A stretch of 64,000 bases of DNA from Gadus chalcogrammus. Lineage: Eukaryota; Chordata; Actinopteri; Gadiformes; Gadidae. The position numbers and the translations under genes are program-made. The stretch is from the NCBI RefSeq assembly GCF_026213295.1, contig NC_079414.1:21866313-21930312 (forward strand), read 5' to 3'. Positions 1 through 18,329 of this stretch are shown here, piece after piece. The notes below the pieces were generated by a model. The model saw only the letters and a program-made list of their open reading frames with translations. It made no database searches and was not told the DNA's origin. Within the stretch, counting starts at the first letter, position 1. Every line of letters begins with the position of its first letter.

Positions 1-5
1 GTTGG

Positions 6-766
6 TTAGGGGCTCCTGAGTGCTCGTATGGAGGTGACAGTCAGCAGGCCGTGCAGCAGCAGGGCTCCCACGTTATAGCAGAGCAGCAGCGTCATCACAG
101 TCCAGAACAACCCCTGCAGGGACAGGAAGTGACATCATCAACCCCGACCAGATCCAGTGTAGTTAGGCTAGGGTTAAAGTTCATCATCAACCCCGACCAG
201 ATCCAGTGTAGTTAAGCTAGGGTTAAAGTTCTACCTACGGCATCCGCAAAGATCCAGCGGATCGGCATGCACGTACACTCCCAGGCCACTCTAACGTGTA
301 GACGAGAGGCATTACAGCATCCCAATGTGTACAGGAACCAAATCCCAAATAAAATCGTGTCCCTCAATGGAGTATGCTCCATTGACAGTATGTCTACAAA
401 GAGGAAGTGAATTTAACTGCTGAGAAGTGGTTGGTATTTCGCCACCTCCTTAAAAGACGCTCCCTAATCTTGTTGCCCGCTCTCCAAATCAAAACATTAC
501 CGGACGTTACCTGCGCGACTGATCAGGGATCAGTTGACACAAACCTCTGCGGAAACGAGCGAAGCATTGCTAGCCTCTGGGAGTGCCGACAGAGAAATCT
601 GATATCGTTGGACAACCATTTACTGAAATGTCTTTACGTCTATTGTTTTGTATATGAGATGTACTTTCTACTTTATTGTGCCAGATGGGAAATCAGGCAA
701 ATGTATGGGCACACACATGCAAGCAAACACACATGCTCACACACACACACAAACCCAAGCATGAAT

Positions 767-812
<46 letters not shown>

Positions 813-866
813 ACACACACACACGCGCACAAACGCGCACACACGCACACACATACACACACACAT

Positions 867-944
<78 letters not shown>

Positions 945-3416
945 TTCATAAACTGACCACAAGTCTTTCCTCGAGGCAGTCCACGGTTTGGCCGTAATAG
1001 AATGAATCTTTGGTATCTTCGACACAGTCCGGTTGCTTCACCGAACTCAGAGAGAAGCAGTAAAGACACACAGCCAACACTGCCCCCAGCAGGCAGGCTA
1101 CGTTACTGTAGGCACAGCTCTGGCGCTAGGGGGAGACGGAAAGAAACACTGGTTGCAGTGTACACTGGACCCAAGGGACTTCCTCCACTGATATGTCCAT
1201 GAATACAACATGTTGAGTAGCTTAAATGGAATGTGTGGTTTTATATCCCGATTTAAAAGATAGAATAGAGCTCTTGTCTATTCATAGAGAGCAGAGCTCT
1301 CAAGCTTTCGTAGAGAACAGAGATAATACACCACTCACCCCAACATTTCTTAACGTTTTTCAGACCGTGAAGCTTGACTGTGTGTATTTGTTTTCCCTAA
1401 ATTACTTGAAGTTAATAAACTTTAAGTTAAAGTTTATTAACTTTAACTTTAAATTAAAGTTAATAAACTTTAAGTTATTTAAAAGTCCTCTGTGCTTCAG
1501 AAGGTATCCTGCTCCTGTCATAGTGGATCCGCGCAAATTGAAATGCGCGGAAGCTAGGCTTGGAAGGTAGGATTTGGAGACCAAATCCGTTGTACTTCTG
1601 GTTAGACACTGCATTTCCTTCTCTCTGTATTTGATAATAATAATGATGATATATTTGAATTAGAGTTGTCAGTTAAACGCGTTATTAACGGCGTTAACGC
1701 AAACCAAATTTAACGGCGTTAAAAAAATTATCGCGCGATTAACGTAATTATTTTTTTTCTTTTTTTTTGGGCTCAAAACAAAGAAGCAGTAGCCTGACTG
1801 CTATGTTCAAATGACATTTGTTCAAAGAAGTCGTTTAATTGCACTATTGGCTCTTTTTTTGTATCGTCCTGTTTTGATCAGTATATGCCAATGTTGTTAT
1901 CAATAAAAAATCATTTGCACAAGGCAAGCCGATGCACTTCACCATGTTGATAAGAGAATTAAAATGAGAAGAATTATGGGACAAAAAAATCAAGGGATAT
2001 TTAGCATAGAAAAAGAATGTGCGATTAATCGCGATTAATCGTGAGTTAACTATGACATTAATGCGATTAATCACGATTAAATATTTTAATCGCTTGACAG
2101 CTCTAATTTGAATCTAATGTAATCAAATCTAATCCAAAATTGTGTCATACACCCGGCACAGTCAAAAGATATTATCACAGTGCATACACTCAAACAGTAG
2201 CTTTTAAATCTTAACACCTTCAATACTCCTTACCACGTATTTGCTGGAAGATCGGGCAGAGGCAATCGTAAGCGATCCTCCAATCACAAACTGCAAAACA
2301 AAGCGGCCAGGTTACAACCTACCTTTCCACACCTTTAATACACTACAATATTACTAATATACTATGTGTCTGAACTACCATACTAGTACTATATGTGTCT
2401 ATATTAGTACACAACCATACTAGTACTATACTATGTGTCTGAACTGGTACACTACCATACTAGCACTATGCGTCTATATTAGTACACTATCATACTAGTA
2501 CTATACTATGTGTCTATATTAGTACACTATCATACTAGTACTATACTATGTGTCTATATTAGTACAATATCATACTAGTACTATACTATGTGTCTATATT
2601 AGTACATTATCATACTAGTACTATACTATGTGTCTATATTAGTACAATATCATACTAGTACTATACTATGTGTCTATATTAGTACACTATCATACTAGTA
2701 CTATACTATGTGTCTATATTAGTACACTATCATACTAGTACTATACTATGTGTCTATATTAGTAAACAACCATACTATACTAATTGTCTGTACTGGTACA
2801 CTACCTTACTACTACTATACTATGTGTCTGTACTGGTATACTATCATACTACTACTATACCATGTGTCTTTACTGGTACACTACCATACTACTACTATAC
2901 CATGTGTCTGTACTGGTACACTACCATACTACTACTATACTGTGTGTCTAGCATACTACTACTATACTGTGTGTCTGTACTGCTACACTTCCATACTACT
3001 ACACTGTGTGTATGTACTGATACACTACTATACTACTACGATGTGTCTGTAATGGTACACCACCATACCACTACTATACTGTGTGTCTGTGCTGATATAA
3101 CCATATTACTACTATACCACCTACCAGAGTGCCAATGAACAGGGGGAGAATGAAGAGGGATTTGGGAAGACTGACGTCTAGGTAGTAGAGAGGACTGGAG
3201 AGCAGAAGCTGAGCGATCCCCAATAAGATAGCCACCACCTGGAGAGGCAGACAGGCAGACAGGTGAACAGGTGTTAGGATCACAGCATACTGTCGCTGTA
3301 CTGATCGGGACAAGGCTGGTGGGTTCATGGATCTTACGGCGGCGGCCTCCATGTCGAAGAGCGCCAGGACACGCCGAAGCCTGGGTTCAGACGCCGCTCC
3401 CTCTGAAAACATGTCT
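6..3416 (-). CDS. CD20-like four-transmembrane protein (MS4A/TMEM176 type)
   Basis: Five coding exons on the minus strand: 3412-3338 (exon opens at 3416), 3238-3125, 2290-2234, 1125-958 and 113-6 (stop TAA at 8-6). All junctions are phase 0 with AG/GT borders, giving 173 aa. Four hydrophobic segments are visible: TM1 about residues 26-44, TM2 53-75 (split by the exon junction), TM3 90-108 and TM4 140-163. The loop between TM3 and TM4 carries Cys116 and Cys132, as in the large extracellular loop of MS4A proteins. The 57-nt TM2 exon has exactly the same length as in the divergent gene at 4688-9023, and TM1, TM2, TM3 and TM4 sit in matching exons, so the two are paralogues. MS4A-family proteins are membrane scaffolds or channel modulators, often in immune cells; the role here is not shown by sequence. 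The N-terminus is short, so an upstream coding exon cannot be excluded. A non-coding exon ending at 4083 (GAG then GTGAGT) is a candidate. The 3'UTR lies outside the window. Confidence 0.8.
702..942. repeat. (CA)n microsatellite, imperfect
   Basis: Long CA tract with a few CG and TA interruptions. It ends 16 bases from the exon end at 958, so in the minus-strand transcript a (UG)n tract starts just after the 5' splice site of the TM3 exon. Confidence 0.97.
1400..1482. repeat. A/T-rich self-complementary repeat
   Basis: Tandem inverted copies of a motif like AAGTTAATAAACTTTAA form a chain of palindromes that could fold as hairpins. It lies in an intron of the minus-strand CD20-like gene. Confidence 0.8.
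1653..2113. mobile_element. non-autonomous hAT element with perfect 8-bp target duplication
   Basis: The element runs 1661-2105 (445 bp). Its ends are imperfect inverted repeats: TAGAGTTGTCA on the left and TGACAGCTCTA on the right. It is flanked by ATTTGAAT at 1653-1660 and 2106-2113, an exact 8-bp duplication as made by hAT transposases. The interior is rich in GCGATTAAT-type inverted motifs and has no transposase ORF. It sits in an intron of the minus-strand CD20-like gene, 120 bp from the 57-nt exon. Confidence 0.9.
2340..3115. repeat. about 40-bp minisatellite
   Basis: Some 18 units built on CTATGTGTCTATATTAGTAC plus CATACTAGTACTATA, drifting into a second variant (CTGTACTGGTACACTACCAT) after 2780. 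It fills the intron between the 57-nt and 114-nt exons of the minus-strand CD20-like gene and stops about 10 bases from the exon end at 3125. Confidence 0.95.
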
Positions 3417-4687
3417 CTGGAAAACAGAGAGAGTGAGAGAAGGAGAGAGAGAGAGAGAGAAAGAAAGAGGAAACAGACTATCTTTCAACATCACATGAGG
3501 CTTCATGGAAAAACACTGAAGACGAAACAGAGGAACTGGGGGGGGGGGGGGGGCTGAGATAGTAAGAAAGAAATAGTTCTTCAGAACGTATAAAACACCC
3601 CCAGAGAGAGGAGAGGCGAGGAAAGGGAATGGGGGGAGACCAGAGGGGAGGAGACGGGTGAAGAGGAGAGAAGAGGAGAGTGGAGGAGGAGTGCAGTCTC
3701 ACTGATGGGTGAAGACGTTATTAACATGAAAACATTTGGAGCACAACTTCAGAACATAATAGGAAGCACAGCTGTCCGTTCCCTTACAACCCTCCTCTGT
3801 TCCCCATCTCCCACCCTATCTCTCTCTCTCCCTCTCTGTTTCTCTCCAGCTGTCTTGCTCAACACTTTCCCGGCGGAACAATGTAGGAGGGACAGCAGGA
3901 AGAGCATCTTGGCTTCAACCCATAATGAGACTCTTGTTGCAAAACAAGACTTACAGAATAGAGTGAAAAAATAAAACGTCGTTTTAAAACTGGACAGCTC
4001 GGTATCATTGATCCGTCACTCCTGTCTCACGTATAGGCCCACGCCCTAGGAGGCATTAGATAAAAGGCGCGGTGCTACTCACCTCAATTAGCGTTTTCAA
4101 GCTGGTCACAGAAACGACGAATGACTTTGAGCTGAGAGAAGGGGGCGGGGGGCTGTTAAAGATATGAAGTCCAGAAAGCAAGACGAACCCTCTCCCAATG
4201 TAGTTCGGCAGCAGTGAGCAGACCTTCAGTCCGGCCGCTACGCGCAGGACAAACGCACGCAGGCACACTAGCCTACGCACTCACTCGCATGCACGCACGC
4301 ACGCACGTGTCCATGAATATATGGAGGAGGGCGGTTTCGGAGAATAGGGAACAAAGTTAGAAACGAAGGGATTGTGTTTTGGATCTGTGTCGCTTTCTGT
4401 TCCATTTCATTGTGATTCATCCGAGGCAGACAGGTGACTATGCTGAAACCTTTTACTTAAATAAATCCCCCGCCGTCGGCGTTCTCAGTGTTTCTGTCTG
4501 CGTTACCAAACGAGACAAGCGTGTGCGTTTCAGCAGAACATCGCGATCGCTCCTCGCCAAATGTACTAAATTACCAGAATAACAACTTTAACCCTCTTCA
4601 TTATGTAACAATTGTTTTGTCCCTCTTCACGGCAGCAACTTTCAAGAGACTGAACCACCTATTTTCTATCCTCATCCTGATCCAGCC
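3417..4687. promoter_or_regulatory. shared upstream region of the head-to-head CD20-like pair
   Basis: The first coding ATGs of the two divergent CD20-like genes lie about 1.3 kb apart. A good minus-strand donor (GAG then GTGAGT, exon end 4083) suggests a 5' non-coding exon of the minus gene, which would narrow the true intergenic gap to roughly 4.1-4.7 kb. The stretch holds GA-rich runs (3420-3475, 3600-3690), a G run (3540-3553) and a short CGCA repeat near 4290. No convincing TATA box was seen. The bidirectional promoter is inferred from layout only. Confidence 0.5.
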
Positions 4688-9023
<4,336 letters not shown>

Positions 9024-9107
9024 AGCTGACCTGTGATTGGACGAGGCAGTATCATCATCCTAGACGCTGATGTGTCACATGTCTGTCACTCAAACTGCCA
9101 TCCTGAG

Positions 9108-9190
9108 AGGGAGGAGGGAGGGGAAAAGGGAGGGAGGGAGGGAGGGAGGGAGGGAGGGAGGAGGGAGGGAGGAAGGAGGGAGGGAGTTGT
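9108..9190. repeat. (GGGA)n purine run
   Basis: Tandem GGGA/GGAG units in the 3'UTR of the plus-strand CD20-like gene. Confidence 0.9.
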
Positions 9191-9398
9191 GTGCAATGAA
9201 ATGCTGTTGAAGACCAACTAAGGTGGTTGGGGGAGAAGGTGTTTCTTCTACACGTTGTGGTCTTAGTTTGGTTGTTAATCGTTTGTCCTCTTGGGTCTTG
9301 GGATTTTTTTTACATGTAAAAATGTGTTTGTGTTTTGCTCCCTCCAACATTTACATCTTCTGTACCGCCTCACATATATTCTGATATATTTTCTACTG

Positions 9399-9404
9399 AA
9401 TAAA
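9399..9404 (+). terminator. polyadenylation signal AATAAA
   Basis: Canonical hexamer 376 bases after the stop of the plus-strand CD20-like gene. Confidence 0.6.
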
Positions 9405-9424
9405 ACCACAGGCCTTTCTGTGCT

Positions 9425-10185
9425 ATCAAAGAGCTAAGAGGACGGATGTCTAATCAGTGTTGAACTATAGTAGCCAGGCATCGCCGGACGAACTGCCAAC
9501 TGATCTCCCCTGGGACCTCTCCGTTAATATTCCATTAGGGGCGTCACCAACGGGCGCAGACCAAAAGGCCTCTGGACGCGATTGGATAGGCCTTCAACCA
9601 ATCATAGCAACGAAACTGGTGATGTAGCGACTGTAACCGTGCTACGAAAAAAACACATATTTTATCGCAATAAAAGTGCAGTCGTTATACTGCCTTGATA
9701 GCGTAATCAACACAACGTTCTTTATCAGCGGCAGCCAACTTGTCTCTACGGCGCTCCGCTGACCGTCATCGTATTTATCCCGCCTCATATTAGACAAACG
9801 GTTGTGATTGGTTGGAAGAGTAATGGGTTCACTTGAGAAAATTATTTCTGACTTAACAACTTAATGTTCTAGAATTCTGAGAAAAGTATTTACGTAAAAA
9901 AAATCTCCCCTGCTTTTCTGAATCAATGAAATACCTCAAAAAACTTTCGAGGAACTCTCGACTGCATTTAGTCCGGTTGCTGCTGCTAACCATCTTAACC
10001 CTCCAAAGGTGATTCCAAGTACTTCAACAATTATTGGAAAAAAAATCTGATTTCGTAAACAAAATACTCAGAAACGGACACACAAATATGAATAATTAGA
10101 TAGACAAGATGTTGCGGTACTGACTGATTACTTTTTTGGAACGGAAATGTGTACCTGTCACAGATAGCATGACTGACCCTGAAGC
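9425..10185. other. intergenic, no gene seen
   Basis: No exon-like ORF was recognised between the end of the CD20-like gene and the first duplicated block. The ORFs here are short and lack splice or family support. Confidence 0.5.
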
Positions 10186-12022
10186 GACCTGTCACCCAAC
10201 ATATCTTTAGATGATGACCAGAAGATAATAAAAGGTCCTGGCTGTGAGGAAACATCCTGTGAGCTGCAGATATCAAACTCAGTCTGTCGGCCTCTCTCAC
10301 TCTGTTGGTCGAGGGATGTTTAAACATGAAAATAAATAACGAGTTGATAAAGGGAACAATCAGGACCAAATCATGTCCATGGGGTTTTAGCTGAGTCTAT
10401 GTAGTCTTTAAATCTGTTACCCTGAGCAACTGTTTCTGATCAAGTTAATGGAACAGATGGTCTTCACACAAATGATCATGATGATGCATCAGAGTGAACA
10501 TCTACAACTAGCCTTTCGTCAAACAGTATTTTAGAGAAACAATAGAACATGCAGGGTGTAGAGGAACCAGGGAACCAGCGGGTGTAGAGGAACCAGGGAA
10601 GCTGCGGGGTGTAGAGGAACCAGGGAACCTGCAGGGTGTTGAGGAACCAGGGAACCTGCATTTACATTCAGGGTATTTAGCAGACGCTTTTATCCAAAGC
10701 GACTTACAATAAGTACATATGTCATAAGAAGTGCAACAATATATCGCTGTCAGTACAGTAAGGATGTTCATAGAACCAAGTGCAAGTACAACAATCGCTA
10801 GGCTAACCAATTCCCTGTGTTACAGCAATGATAGCAGCTACTGCAGTTGCTACACAGTGAAGTACTATAATACAATACAACACAATACAATACAATGTAC
10901 AATGGTGGCCAGAAGGGGGAGGGTGGCTATGCAGAGTCGAGGTGGACTCTGAACAGGTGAGTCTTGAGTTTTTTTCGGAAGGTAGTGAGCGACTCTGCGG
11001 TCCTGAGAATGGCAGGGAGCTCGTTCCACCACTGAGGTCCCAAAACCGAGAAAAGTTGTGACTTTGCTGATCGACCTTTGCTAGCTCTTAGCGATGGCGG
11101 TACCAGGCGTCCAGCTGAGGTAGTTGCGCGGAGGGTTCGAGCTGGGGTGTGTGGCTTTACCAATGCTTGGAGGTAGGCAGGGGCAGTTCCATCGACTGCC
11201 TTGTATGCCAGTACCATCGTCTTAAGCTACTACAGGGAGCCAGTGGAAGTCCCGGAAGAGGGGGGTCACATGGGAGAACTTCGGTAGGTTGAACACGAGG
11301 CGTGCTGCCGCATTCTGGATGCACTGCAAAGGTTTAATCGCAGAGGCAGGAAGTCCAGCCAGGAGTGAGTTGCAGTAGTCGAGGCGGGAGATGACCAGTG
11401 ATTGGACTAGAAGCTGAGCTGCTTGTGAGGAAGGGCCGGATTCTGTGGATGTTGTAAAGTGCAAATCTGCAGGATCGGGCCACCGCAGTGATGTTTGCGA
11501 TGCAGCATAACTGATTGTCCAATACCACACCGAGGTTTCTGGCAGTTGGAGAAGGAGATACAGTGATGTTCTCAACGGTGACCAGTAAGTCCATGTGTGG
11601 GCAATCTTTCCCTGGGATTAGGAGGAGCTCGGTTTTGATGAGATCATCATGATCATTTGTGTGAAGACCATCTGTTCCATTAACTTGATCAGAAACGGTT
11701 GCTCAGGGTTACAGATTTAAAGACTACATAGACTCAGCTAAAACACCATGGACATGATTTGGTCCTGATTTGTCCCTTTATCAACTCGTCATTTATTTTC
11801 ATGGTTAAATATCCCTCGACCAACAGAGAGAGAGAGGCCGACAGACAGAGTTTGACATCTGCAGCAAGAGGGTATGTAGCGTTTCCTGTCAGCAGCAGCT
11901 TGGCCTCTGGTACTTCTAGTGTATCGTGTGGATCTCACAGGATGTTTCCTCACAGCTAGGACCTTTGATTATCTTCTGGTCGTGCATTTCATCATCTAAA
12001 GATATGTTGGGTTACAGGTAAA
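10186..12022. repeat. large inverted repeat flanking a LINE fragment
   Basis: The left arm (about 10186-10490) and right arm (about 11643-12022) are near-exact reverse complements. Examples are CTGAGTCTATGTAGTC against GACTACATAGACTCAG, and CCAACATATCTTTAGATGAT against its complement. The right arm has an extra block near 11868-11935. The loop of about 1.15 kb holds an L2-like LINE 3' end. The arm sequence belongs to a family with further copies at 20.88-21.06, 33.9-34.0 and 34.82-34.95 kb. Confidence 0.85.
10655..11640 (-). mobile_element. 5'-truncated L2/CR1-like non-LTR retrotransposon
   Basis: Minus-strand conceptual translation shows the end of a reverse transcriptase. SRLDYCNSLLAGLP and QNAAARLVFNLP lie in 11575-11222, then LGPQWWNELP and FRKKLKTHLF in 11217-10927. 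These belong to one ORF now broken by a frameshift or stop near 11220. The 3' end (about 10660-10715) carries the conserved tail read on the minus strand as GTAAGTCGCTTTGGATAAAA. Motif order is that of the L2/CR1 clade. The element is dead. Confidence 0.85.
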
Positions 12023-12224
12023 AAGTTCACGAAGAGTTCTGAAACTCATCATGGAGACAAAAGTGCTACATTATAAGAATAGATAGATAGAGATGTTGGA
12101 TTCTTAAAAATACATGGTTTTATTATTATTCATGAGTAGAATAAGCTAACTAGCTCCCTCACTTTTACACAACACTAACACAATAATCTTTCAGGGGAGA
12201 ATGCAGGAACCGCCTACATATACT

Positions 12225-12322
12225 TTCTAGTATACAGCTTGACCCCTCCTAGACATGTCCACTGCCTTCTAGTATACAGCTTGACCCCTCCTAGACATGT
12301 CCACTGCCTTCTAGTTTAGTAT
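12225..12322. repeat. CTAGTATACAGCTTGACCCC minisatellite, copy A (2 units)
   Basis: Two units of the 41-42-bp repeat (CTTGACCCCTCCTAGACATG plus TCCACTGCCTTCTAGTATACAG). The same minisatellite lies upstream of lectin copies B and C. Confidence 0.9.
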
Positions 12323-12337
12323 GTCTGCATGTAAATA

Positions 12338-12365
12338 ATTTGCATAGCCAATTTTACAGGAGGAA
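12338..12365 (+). promoter_or_regulatory. octamer (ATTTGCAT) plus GAGGAA module, copy A
   Basis: ATTTGCAT, the reverse of the POU/Oct octamer ATGCAAAT, lies at 12338-12345, and GAGGAA, a PU.1/ETS-like core, at 12360-12365. The same two motifs with the same 14-base gap stand upstream of lectin copies B and C. Binding is inferred. Confidence 0.35.
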
Positions 12366-12393
12366 AGGGTTGTTGGTTTTGCAGGAGCTTTGT

Positions 12394-12577
12394 GTGAGTG
12401 AGTGAGTGAGTGAGTGAGTGAGTGAGTGAGTGAGTGAGTGAGTGAGTGAGTGAGTGAGTGAGTGAGTGAGTGAGTGAGTGAGTGAGTGAGTGAGTGAGTG
12501 AGTGAGTGAGTGAGTGAGTGAGTGAGTGAGTGAGTGAGTGAGTGAGTGAGTGAGTGAGTGAGTGAGTGAGTGAGTGA
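12394..12577. repeat. (GAGT)n tetranucleotide repeat
   Basis: About 46 units of GAGT, followed shortly by (GT)n at 12612-12714. The pair recurs in copies B and C of the block. Confidence 0.97.
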
Positions 12578-12608
12578 TTTGGTGAGAGTGTGTTAAGTGT
12601 GTGTTTGA

Positions 12609-12716
<108 letters not shown>

Positions 12717-12728
12717 AATTATGGCGTC

Positions 12729-12793
12729 TGATAATTTATAGTATGTCGCTTTGGATAAAAGCGCCTGCTAAATGCCCTAAATGTAAATGATAA
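12729..12793. mobile_element. short LINE-tail insertion with 6-bp target duplication
   Basis: A 53-bp piece (12735-12787) containing GTCGCTTTGGATAAAAGCG, the 3' tail of L2-like elements, is flanked by TGATAA at 12729-12734 and 12788-12793. The homologous site in copy C (near 37840) has one TGATAA and no insert. Confidence 0.85.
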
Positions 12794-12814
12794 GAGTAGA
12801 AAAAATATTTGCTG

Positions 12815-12940
12815 ACAGTGATGGTTCAGAATGAAAGCAGATGATTGGTCAGGATTAAAACATGTGACGTGGTTCCTCCAGCTGATAAAGCCGGGCTGAA
12901 GCCTGAGAGCTGAAGGAGTGGAGCCGTCCAGAGAGGAACC
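12815..12940 (+). promoter_or_regulatory. conserved region directly upstream of lectin exon 1, copy A
   Basis: About 125 bp from GCTGACAGTGATGG to the start codon is nearly identical in copies A, B (22134-22262) and C (37868-37996). It contains an inverted CCAAT box (GATTGG) and a CRE-like TGACGTGG. It probably holds the 5'UTR and core promoter; no TATA box is evident. Confidence 0.5.
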
Positions 12941-16082
<3,142 letters not shown>

Positions 16083-16620
16083 ACTGTGTAACTTAAGTTG
16101 ATGCTTAAGTTCAACTTAACCCTAACTTCGCCACACAGAAAGGACCCTTTTAGCTTGCATAATTGAGTAATTAAATAGTAGTAATGCATGGTCTGAGATG
16201 ACGACGCCTACTCTAGGCTTTCTCAATTGTGATTGGGGGTGCTGCCTTCACATAAAGAGCCCTAGTTAGCCACTCCCTTTAAAGGTAAATGCCTCCCAGC
16301 GTTGGTCCTCCGCCTTGCGGATTGGGGCCTCTTCCCAGACCAATCAGTACTATAACGTTTGAACACTAATGTCCCATCACATAACCTTCTGTTCTGCGTT
16401 GCAGGTAGAAAATGAATACAGTGGATAAAATATGACTACTGCCATTGGTAAACGTCTCAGTGTTGACCTCATTACACTCGCCGGCCATTTGATCATTTTT
16501 AAGGGGTTCATGTTCACTGCACACTAAATGGCTGTGGAAGTTCTAAATGTATAAATGGTGATTGAAGCTGTTTGCATTCCTGTTGTAGAACAAAGTTCAC
16601 TCATCTCGTCTTCCTTTCAG

Positions 16621-17970
16621 GGATGCCCAAGGAGAAGGAGGAAGAGGAGGAGGAGGAGAAGGAGGTACCCGCTATCACAGCATTCAATGATAATTATATT
16701 GGGTCCTTGGGCGACACAGTCATCATATACTGCCGTGCCAGTGGCCAGCCAAAACCCACCATCGAGTGGCTATACAACGGCCGGCCTGTGAAGAGGGACA
16801 GGACAGACAACAAACCAGAGCCTTTAGTCATAGTGGAGGGGGAGGACCTCATCGTTAGAAGTGTGAGGCCTGGTGTGGACATGATCAGCTGCTTGGCGAA
16901 CAACAGCGCTGGCACAGCCAATAAGACCGCCATGCTGTTAGTCGTTGGTAAGAACTGGACTGCTGGATCAGATGTTCTGCAATTACGCATTGTATTCTAC
17001 TACACAAGGTCTCTATTTTGACCAAATACACAAGGCCACGTCTCTATTGTGGTCTACTAAACAAGGTCAGGTTTATATTGTGGTCTACTACACAAGGTCA
17101 GGCATTTAAGTTGGTCTATTAAAGTAAGGTTTATATTGTTGCCTACTAAAGGTCAGGTTTCTATTGTGGTCTACTACACAAGCTCAGGTTTATATTGTTG
17201 CCTCCTAAAGGTCAGGTTTCTATTGTGGTCTACTACACAAGCTCAGGTTTATATTGTTGCCTCCTAAAGGTCAGGTTTCTATTGTGGTCTACTACACAAG
17301 CTCAGGTTTATATTGTTGCCTACTAAAGGTCAGGTTTCTATTGTGGTCTACTTCTCAAGGTCTTTCTTTACATTCAACAGAATTGACACCAGAGGGCTGG
17401 AGGATTTTCAACCAGAGTCTCTACTTTGTTTCAATGACTAAGAGGAACTGGACAGCCAGTAGAGACGACTGCCTGCAAAGAAACGCAGACCTGGTGGTTA
17501 TCAACAGCAAAGTAGAGGAGGTAACAGAGGCTGTGTCTGTCTGCGTGTGTGTGTGTGTGTGTCTGTGTGGTTAAATGTTTCATTCAGCCAGGTGTGTGTT
17601 CATGACAGCAGCTGTTATTCATATTTGAAACAGGAGTTGGCTACCAAATGGTGGCTCAGAACCTGGATTGGACTGAGACTGGACCGAGACACAGAGGGGA
17701 CCTGGAAGTGGGTGGATGGTACCAACGTGACTTCAAGGTAATGCTGATGACTCCATTCAGCAGCCTCTCTTCTCTGAGAGTGACAGGGTGATATCACCTT
17801 AACACTGGGCTCAACTTTATATTCCTTCTCGTTTCAGTTCCTGGCTGTCCGGTCATCCAAACCTTCCAACTATCACAGAAGCCTGTGCATTAGGTGACAA
17901 CAGCCAGTTGATTCCTACACCCTGTGCCTCTCAAAATAATTGGATCTGTGAGAAGACTAGACTCGTGTAG
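16621..17970 (+). CDS. Ig-like plus second C-type-lectin cassette, copy A
   Basis: Exons: 16621-16947 (327 nt, phase 1-1), 17381-17520, 17634-17737 and 17838-17970 (TAG). The first encodes an acidic linker (KEKEEEEEEEKE) and one I-set Ig domain: Cys in IIYCRASG, Trp in IEWLYNG, and a second Cys in ISCLANNSAGTA. The remaining three encode CTLD2 (NQSLYFVSMTKRNW, WIGLRL, WVDGT, NNWICEK). Exon lengths and phases parallel CTLD1. The Ig exon opens in phase 1, so it fits directly after the stalk exon (14664, phase 1). No start codon with its own promoter is obvious, so I read it as an alternative 3' cassette of the same gene, though a separate gene is possible. The loop reads SGHPN where copy B has SGEPN. 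AATAAA lies at 18308-18313. Confidence 0.7.
17005..17365. repeat. about 61-bp intronic minisatellite before CTLD2, copy A
   Basis: Four to five copies of a compound unit (TCAGGTTTATATTGTTGCCT, then CTAAAGGTCAGGTTTCTATT, then GTGGTCTACTACACAAGC), ending 20 bp before the CTLD2 exon. Confidence 0.93.
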
Positions 17971-18017
17971 TATTTGGGACAGAGGCTGGTATGAAGGATT
18001 ATGTGCCGAGCTTTACT

Positions 18018-18085
18018 TCCGGATCTGTGAGAAGGTTGCAGTCCTTGAACATCTGGATGCCGTCCTGAACAAAGAGCGTCTGTAG
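18018..18085 (+). pseudogene. relic of a lectin C-terminal tail in the 3'UTR, copy A
   Basis: After the CTLD2 stop at 17970 the sequence resumes homology with the end of CTLD1: RICEKVAVLEHLDAVLNKER then stop. An intervening block of about 50 bp separates it from the functional WICEKTRLV end. The same relic is present in copy B (28805-28871). Confidence 0.7.
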
Positions 18086-18307
18086 GCTTTGTTTGGATTG
18101 GTCGGTTGAGAAGTTGATCCTTTCTATTCTCTGCACATTATACGATGCTACTTATATTTGAGGTAGGCCAACACGTCTCTGTTGAGCTTAAGCATCGCCA
18201 AAGCTCATTACAGATTTGAATTTTGTTGCATCCAAAACTTTCGCTTGAACATTATCAAGGCTATATTTCCTCTGTGATGTAATTACTGTAGTTTCACCTG
18301 TAAGAAC

Positions 18308-18313
18308 AATAAA
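18308..18313 (+). terminator. polyadenylation signal AATAAA, lectin copy A
   Basis: Canonical hexamer in the 3' region of the Ig-CTLD2 cassette. It is conserved at 29095-29100 in copy B. Confidence 0.65.
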
Positions 18314-18329
18314 GTACCATCTGATCTTG

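Noticed and set aside
407..1069. Long CA/TG-encoded reading frames (poly Thr-His or Cys-Val)
   Set aside because: Pure microsatellite translation. Similar frames occur at every (AC)n tract and have no coding support.
12820..12940. MHC class II-type SXY promoter upstream of the lectin
   Set aside because: CCAAT-like and CRE-like boxes are present, but order and spacing do not match the S-X-Y module.
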